Below, one piece after another: positions 5,486 to 5,903 of a stretch of DNA of 5,903 bases. Origin of the DNA: Bordetella parapertussis (GTDB lineage: Bacteria; Pseudomonadota; Gammaproteobacteria; Burkholderiales; SG8-39); assembly GCA_945869935.1 (NCBI GenBank), contig CAMBSA010000138.1:1-5903 (forward strand), written 5' to 3'. The notes beneath the pieces were generated by a model. The model made no database searches and was not told the origin of the DNA. It saw nothing but the letters and a program-made list of their open reading frames with translations. The translations under genes were made by a program, and so were the position numbers. The stretch's first letter is position 1. Each line of letters begins with the position of its first letter.

Positions 5486-5903
5486 CGGCAGCACGCCGGC
5501 TGCGCCGCGGCGTGCTCCCGCTTTTGGTGGGGCTTGCACTGCTCTGCGGCGCCCCGGCCAGCGCCCAGTACCCGGCATACCCGGTGAAGCCGGTGCGCAT
5601 GCTGGTGCCGATCCCGCCCGGCGGCGGCCCCGACGTGGTGGCGCGCATCGTGTCGCAAAAGCTCGCCGACGCATTTGCACAGCCCTTCGTGGTGGAGAAC
5701 CGCGTCGGCGGCAACGGCAATCTCGCCGGCGAGCTCGTCGCCAGGGCGGCGCCCGACGGCTACACCCTGCTGGTGGGCATGGACAGCCTGATTGCGATCA
5801 ACGCCCACCTCTACGGGAAGATGCCCTTCGATCCGCTGAAGGACCTTGTCCCGGTCGCGAGCCTGGTGAGCAACATGTTCGTGCTCGCGGTGAATCCGTC
5901 GGT
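5482..5903 (+). CDS. Second Bug/TctC-family solute-binding protein, C-terminus beyond window
   Basis: The first 140 residues of a periplasmic Bug receptor are visible; the family's usual length is about 320, so more than half is missing. The signal peptide has a very basic start (M-T-A-A-R-R-L-R-R), a hydrophobic core and a likely A-S-A|Q cleavage after residue 28. The mature part shows Y-P-V-K-P-V-R-M-L-V-P-I-P-P-G-G-G-P-D, V-V-E-N-R-V-G-G-N-G and P-D-G-Y-T-L-L. It shares the family scaffold with the receptor at 644-1624 but differs in much of the intervening sequence, including the ligand-loop surroundings (I-P-P-G-G-G-P-D against F-P-P-G-G-G-V-D). It is therefore a paralogue that may bind another ligand, not a recent duplicate. 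The ATG overlaps the monooxygenase stop as ATGA and has no Shine-Dalgarno of its own, suggesting translational coupling. Confidence 0.94.
   Translation, partial: MTAARRLRRGVLPLLVGLALLCGAPASAQYPAYPVKPVRMLVPIPPGGGPDVVARIVSQKLADAFAQPFVVENRVGGNGNLAGELVARAAPDGYTLLVGMDSLIAINAHLYGKMPFDPLKDLVPVASLVSNMFVLAVNPS

Overview
The window looks like chromosomal DNA from a GC-rich betaproteobacterium, most likely Burkholderiales. The reason is the presence of two Bug/TctC-type periplasmic solute-binding proteins, a family strongly expanded in that order, together with GC-rich third codon positions throughout. The taxonomic call is an inference; no rRNA or other marker gene is present. I see no mobile element, CRISPR array, tRNA or rRNA.

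Layout. At the left edge a LigI-like amidohydrolase is encoded on the minus strand (541 down to base 1, C-terminus beyond the window). A 102 bp gap separates it from a divergent plus-strand series of six genes: a Bug solute-binding protein (644-1624), a TauD/TfdA-type Fe(II)/2-oxoglutarate dioxygenase (1621-2523), a 193 bp structured spacer, a heme-oxygenase-like diiron oxidase (HDO) family protein (2717-3445), a beta-hydroxyacid dehydrogenase (3456-4328), a RutA-like flavin-dependent monooxygenase (4325-5485), and a second Bug protein cut by the right edge (5482 onward). Junctions are ATGA, 193 bp, 10 bp, TTGA and ATGA, so the genes form one or two tightly coupled transcription units. The spacer at 2524-2716 holds several hairpins and a weak candidate promoter, and could split the series into two units.

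How the genes may work together. This reads as a catabolic cluster. Periplasmic Bug proteins would capture a small, probably carboxylated, compound. Up to three oxygen-activating enzymes of unrelated mechanism (Fe/2OG, HDO-type iron, reduced flavin) would attack it. The NAD(P)-dependent beta-hydroxyacid dehydrogenase would oxidise or reduce an intermediate, and the divergent amidohydrolase could open a lactone or hydrolyse a related bond. The substrate cannot be read from the sequence. No flavin reductase, membrane transport subunit (TctA/TctB) or regulator lies inside the window. The combination of three different oxygenase chemistries next to two Bug proteins matches no pathway I recognise and is the most interesting thing here.
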